From positions 8,397,501-8,461,500 of the forward strand of contig NZ_LT629775.1 of NCBI RefSeq assembly GCF_900105395.1: a stretch of DNA of 64,000 bases. The letters are read 5' to 3'. Below the pieces are notes generated by a model. It saw only the letters and a list, made by a program, of their open reading frames with translations, was not told the origin of the DNA and searched no databases. This document shows positions 63,155-64,000 of the stretch, one piece after another (position 1 is the stretch's first letter; the number at the start of each line of letters is the position of its first letter). The position numbers and the translations under genes were made by a program. Origin of the DNA: Streptomyces sp. TLI_053. GTDB taxonomy: Bacteria > Actinomycetota > Actinomycetes > Streptomycetales > Streptomycetaceae.

Positions 63155-63373
63155 CTAGGCGGCGCTGCCGGCCCCGTCGTCCTCGGTGACGGTGATCGCG
63201 CCGCCGGGGCACAGCTCGGCGGCGAGGCGCACATCGGCGAACCGCGGCGCGGGTACGGCGTTCAGGAGGACGCGCACCAGACCGTCCTGGTCGTCCTGTT
63301 CGAAGATCTCCGGCACGGTCATGACGCACTGGCCGGAGCTGCAGCAGCGGTCCCGTTCGACGTTCACGTGCAT
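63155..63373 (-). CDS. 3Fe-4S ferredoxin partner of the P450
   Basis: A 72-residue ferredoxin of the small actinobacterial type. Cluster cysteines are Cys10 (with Cys11), Cys16 (CCSSGQC) and Cys55 (ELCPGGAI), the C-x5-C...CP layout of 3Fe-4S ferredoxins such as those next to CYP105. The ATG at 63373 has GGAAGG at nine bases; ATGs at 63382 and 63400 are alternatives. It should relay electrons from a ferredoxin reductase to the P450; no reductase gene is adjacent. Confidence 0.93.
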   Translation of the reverse strand: MHVNVERDRCCSSGQCVMTVPEIFEQDDQDGLVRVLLNAVPAPRFADVRLAAELCPGGAITVTEDDGAGSAA

Positions 63374-63510
63374 CGCGGACATCCTTCCCTGGTGTGGCAC
63401 CGGATCCTCCGGGCCGTGCCGCCCCCGCTGTCGTCGTCAAACTAACCCCGACTCCCGTCGCACACGAAGAGAGCGTGGCCGTCTCGCGCAGAATGGCCGA
63501 TTTGCCACTG

Positions 63511-63522
63511 CTCGTGAACGAG
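63511..63522. promoter_or_regulatory. Palindrome upstream of the ferredoxin-P450 genes
   Basis: CTCGTGAACGAG is a perfect dyad (CTCG-tgaa-CGAG) about 140 bp upstream of the ferredoxin start, in a less GC-rich patch. Candidate operator for a TetR/MarR-like regulator. Confidence 0.45.
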
Positions 63523-63564
63523 TGTGAGGAAGAAGAAGTTTGATCGATCGTCAGACGGGTTGTG

Positions 63565-63660
63565 CCGGTCCGGGACTGCGTTGTGTCACCGGTCCGGGAC
63601 TGCGTTGCGTCACCGCTCCGGCGCGGCGCTGCGCTCCGTCACCGCTCCGGAGGTCCGTCC
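63565..63660. repeat. 24-bp tandem repeat, two full and two degenerate copies
   Basis: The unit ccggtccgggactgcgttgtgtca (given here as its first 20 bases ccggtccgggactgcgttgt) occurs at 63565-63588 and 63589-63612 with one change. Degenerate copies follow to about 63660, between the ferredoxin promoter region and the ligase gene's 3' end. The rest of 63374-63677 holds no gene. Confidence 0.8.
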
Positions 63661-63677
63661 GTCGCCGCGGTCCCGTC

Positions 63678-64000
63678 CTACGTGGTGATCCCGTCCGTCG
63701 TGGTGATCCCTTCCGAGGCCGCGATCTCCCGGACGGTCGCGACGGTGTCGGCCTCGGCCGCGCTCTTGTCCGGCCGGTAGCGGACCACCCGGGCGAACCG
63801 CAGTGCCAGCCCGGCCGGATAGCGGGGGCTGCGCTGGACCCCGTCGAAGGCGATCTCGACGACCAGCTCCGGCCGCACCCGCACCGTCCGGGCGTCCCGT
63901 TCGACCTCGCGGGCGAGCAGGGCCTCGGTCTGCCGTGCGAGGGTGTCGTCGGTCAGGCCCTTGAAGGTCTTGCCGAGCATCACCCACGGGCCGAGGCCGG
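63678..64000 (-). CDS. ATP-dependent DNA ligase, C-terminal fragment (5' end outside window)
   Basis: The last 107 codons of an ATP-dependent DNA ligase; the frame is open to the right edge. The oligonucleotide-binding-fold end is recognisable: GPWVMLGKTFKGLTD, then VRPELVVEIAFDGVQRSPRYP and LRFARVVRYRPDKSAAEADT, matching actinobacterial LigB/LigC-type ligases. The catalytic KxDG and other nucleotidyl-transferase motifs are outside the window. A TAG stop (rare here) ends the gene. Accessory ATP-dependent ligases work in repair alongside the essential NAD-dependent LigA. Confidence 0.9.
   Translation of the reverse strand, partial: GLGPWVMLGKTFKGLTDDTLARQTEALLAREVERDARTVRVRPELVVEIAFDGVQRSPRYPAGLALRFARVVRYRPDKSAAEADTVATVREIAASEGITTTDGITT

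Noticed and set aside
63565..63660. 24-bp repeats as a CRISPR array
   Set aside because: Adjacent units without spacers and quickly degenerate.

Overview
This 64 kb window is very GC-rich chromosomal DNA from a streptomycete-like actinomycete (Streptomyces or Kitasatospora). The evidence is strong G/C bias at third codon positions, frequent GTG and some TTG starts, GTGA/ATGA stop-start overlaps, Tat and lipobox signals, and actinomycete gene sets (efeOBU, a three-gene succinate dehydrogenase, DyP peroxidase, tandem universal stress proteins, P450 plus 3Fe-4S ferredoxin). I see no rRNA, tRNA, CRISPR array, transposase or integrase. Most of it looks like ordinary chromosome with small accessory patches. 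About 57 genes are supported; the first and last run off the window edges.

Layout. 0-5 kb: end of an alpha-solenoid protein, two coupled small exported proteins, and a response regulator/histidine kinase pair. 5-8 kb: a 2-hydroxyacid dehydrogenase and a secreted M4 metalloprotease, convergent around a strong hairpin. 8-12.8 kb: an ATP-grasp protein resembling PGM1 peptide ligases, convergent with an NRPS-type adenylation domain fused to a membrane domain, then an ABC ATPase. 13-16.6 kb: efeO-efeB-efeU iron uptake behind a DmdR/IdeR-like iron box. 16.9-26 kb: a secreted HNH nuclease, a MacB-type ABC exporter, a coiled-coil/Mrr-nuclease/TerD fusion, a DinB/MDMPI-type protein, a DUF2797-like protein and two coupled zinc-ribbon proteins. 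26-30.5 kb: sdhC-sdhA-sdhB divergent from a LysR regulator, with an operator-like palindrome between them.

30.7-38.3 kb: a membrane Ser/Thr kinase gene with a one-base frameshift, followed by a single-pass membrane protein with five TVR motifs and a similar exterior domain; glutathione peroxidase, a lipoprotein, an FMN split-barrel protein and glyoxylate carboligase behind a palindromic operator. 38.3-43.8 kb: SulP transporter, thiamine-binding-like protein, TetR plus SDR sharing an operator motif, XRE regulator and methionine aminopeptidase. 43.8-44.9 kb: a lower-GC island with a lone SUKH (SMI1/KNR4) protein. 45-48.8 kb: tandem universal stress proteins, then an SPFH protein coupled to a degenerate NAD-kinase-like protein, whose promoter carries two copies of a TCGTC-N5-GACGA dyad. 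48.8-59.7 kb: cell-envelope and housekeeping genes (beta-propeller protein, class A PBP, GDPD, DJ-1/PfpI, serine beta-lactamase-like hydrolase, gamma-carbonic anhydrase, MFS exporter, DUF2277, DUF427). 59.8-64 kb: a hypothetical with a cationic tail, two small proteins (one only 53 aa), P450 plus ferredoxin, and the C-terminal end of an ATP-dependent DNA ligase.

The most interesting candidates for new biology are the adenylation-membrane fusion facing a PGM1-like ligase, the Mrr-TerD fusion, the kinase/TVR-repeat pair with matching exterior domains, and the SPFH/NAD-kinase-like operon with its paired dyads. Short tandem repeats are unusually common between genes here and in one case copy the last codons of a gene. 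All family calls come from reading motifs; no database search was possible.
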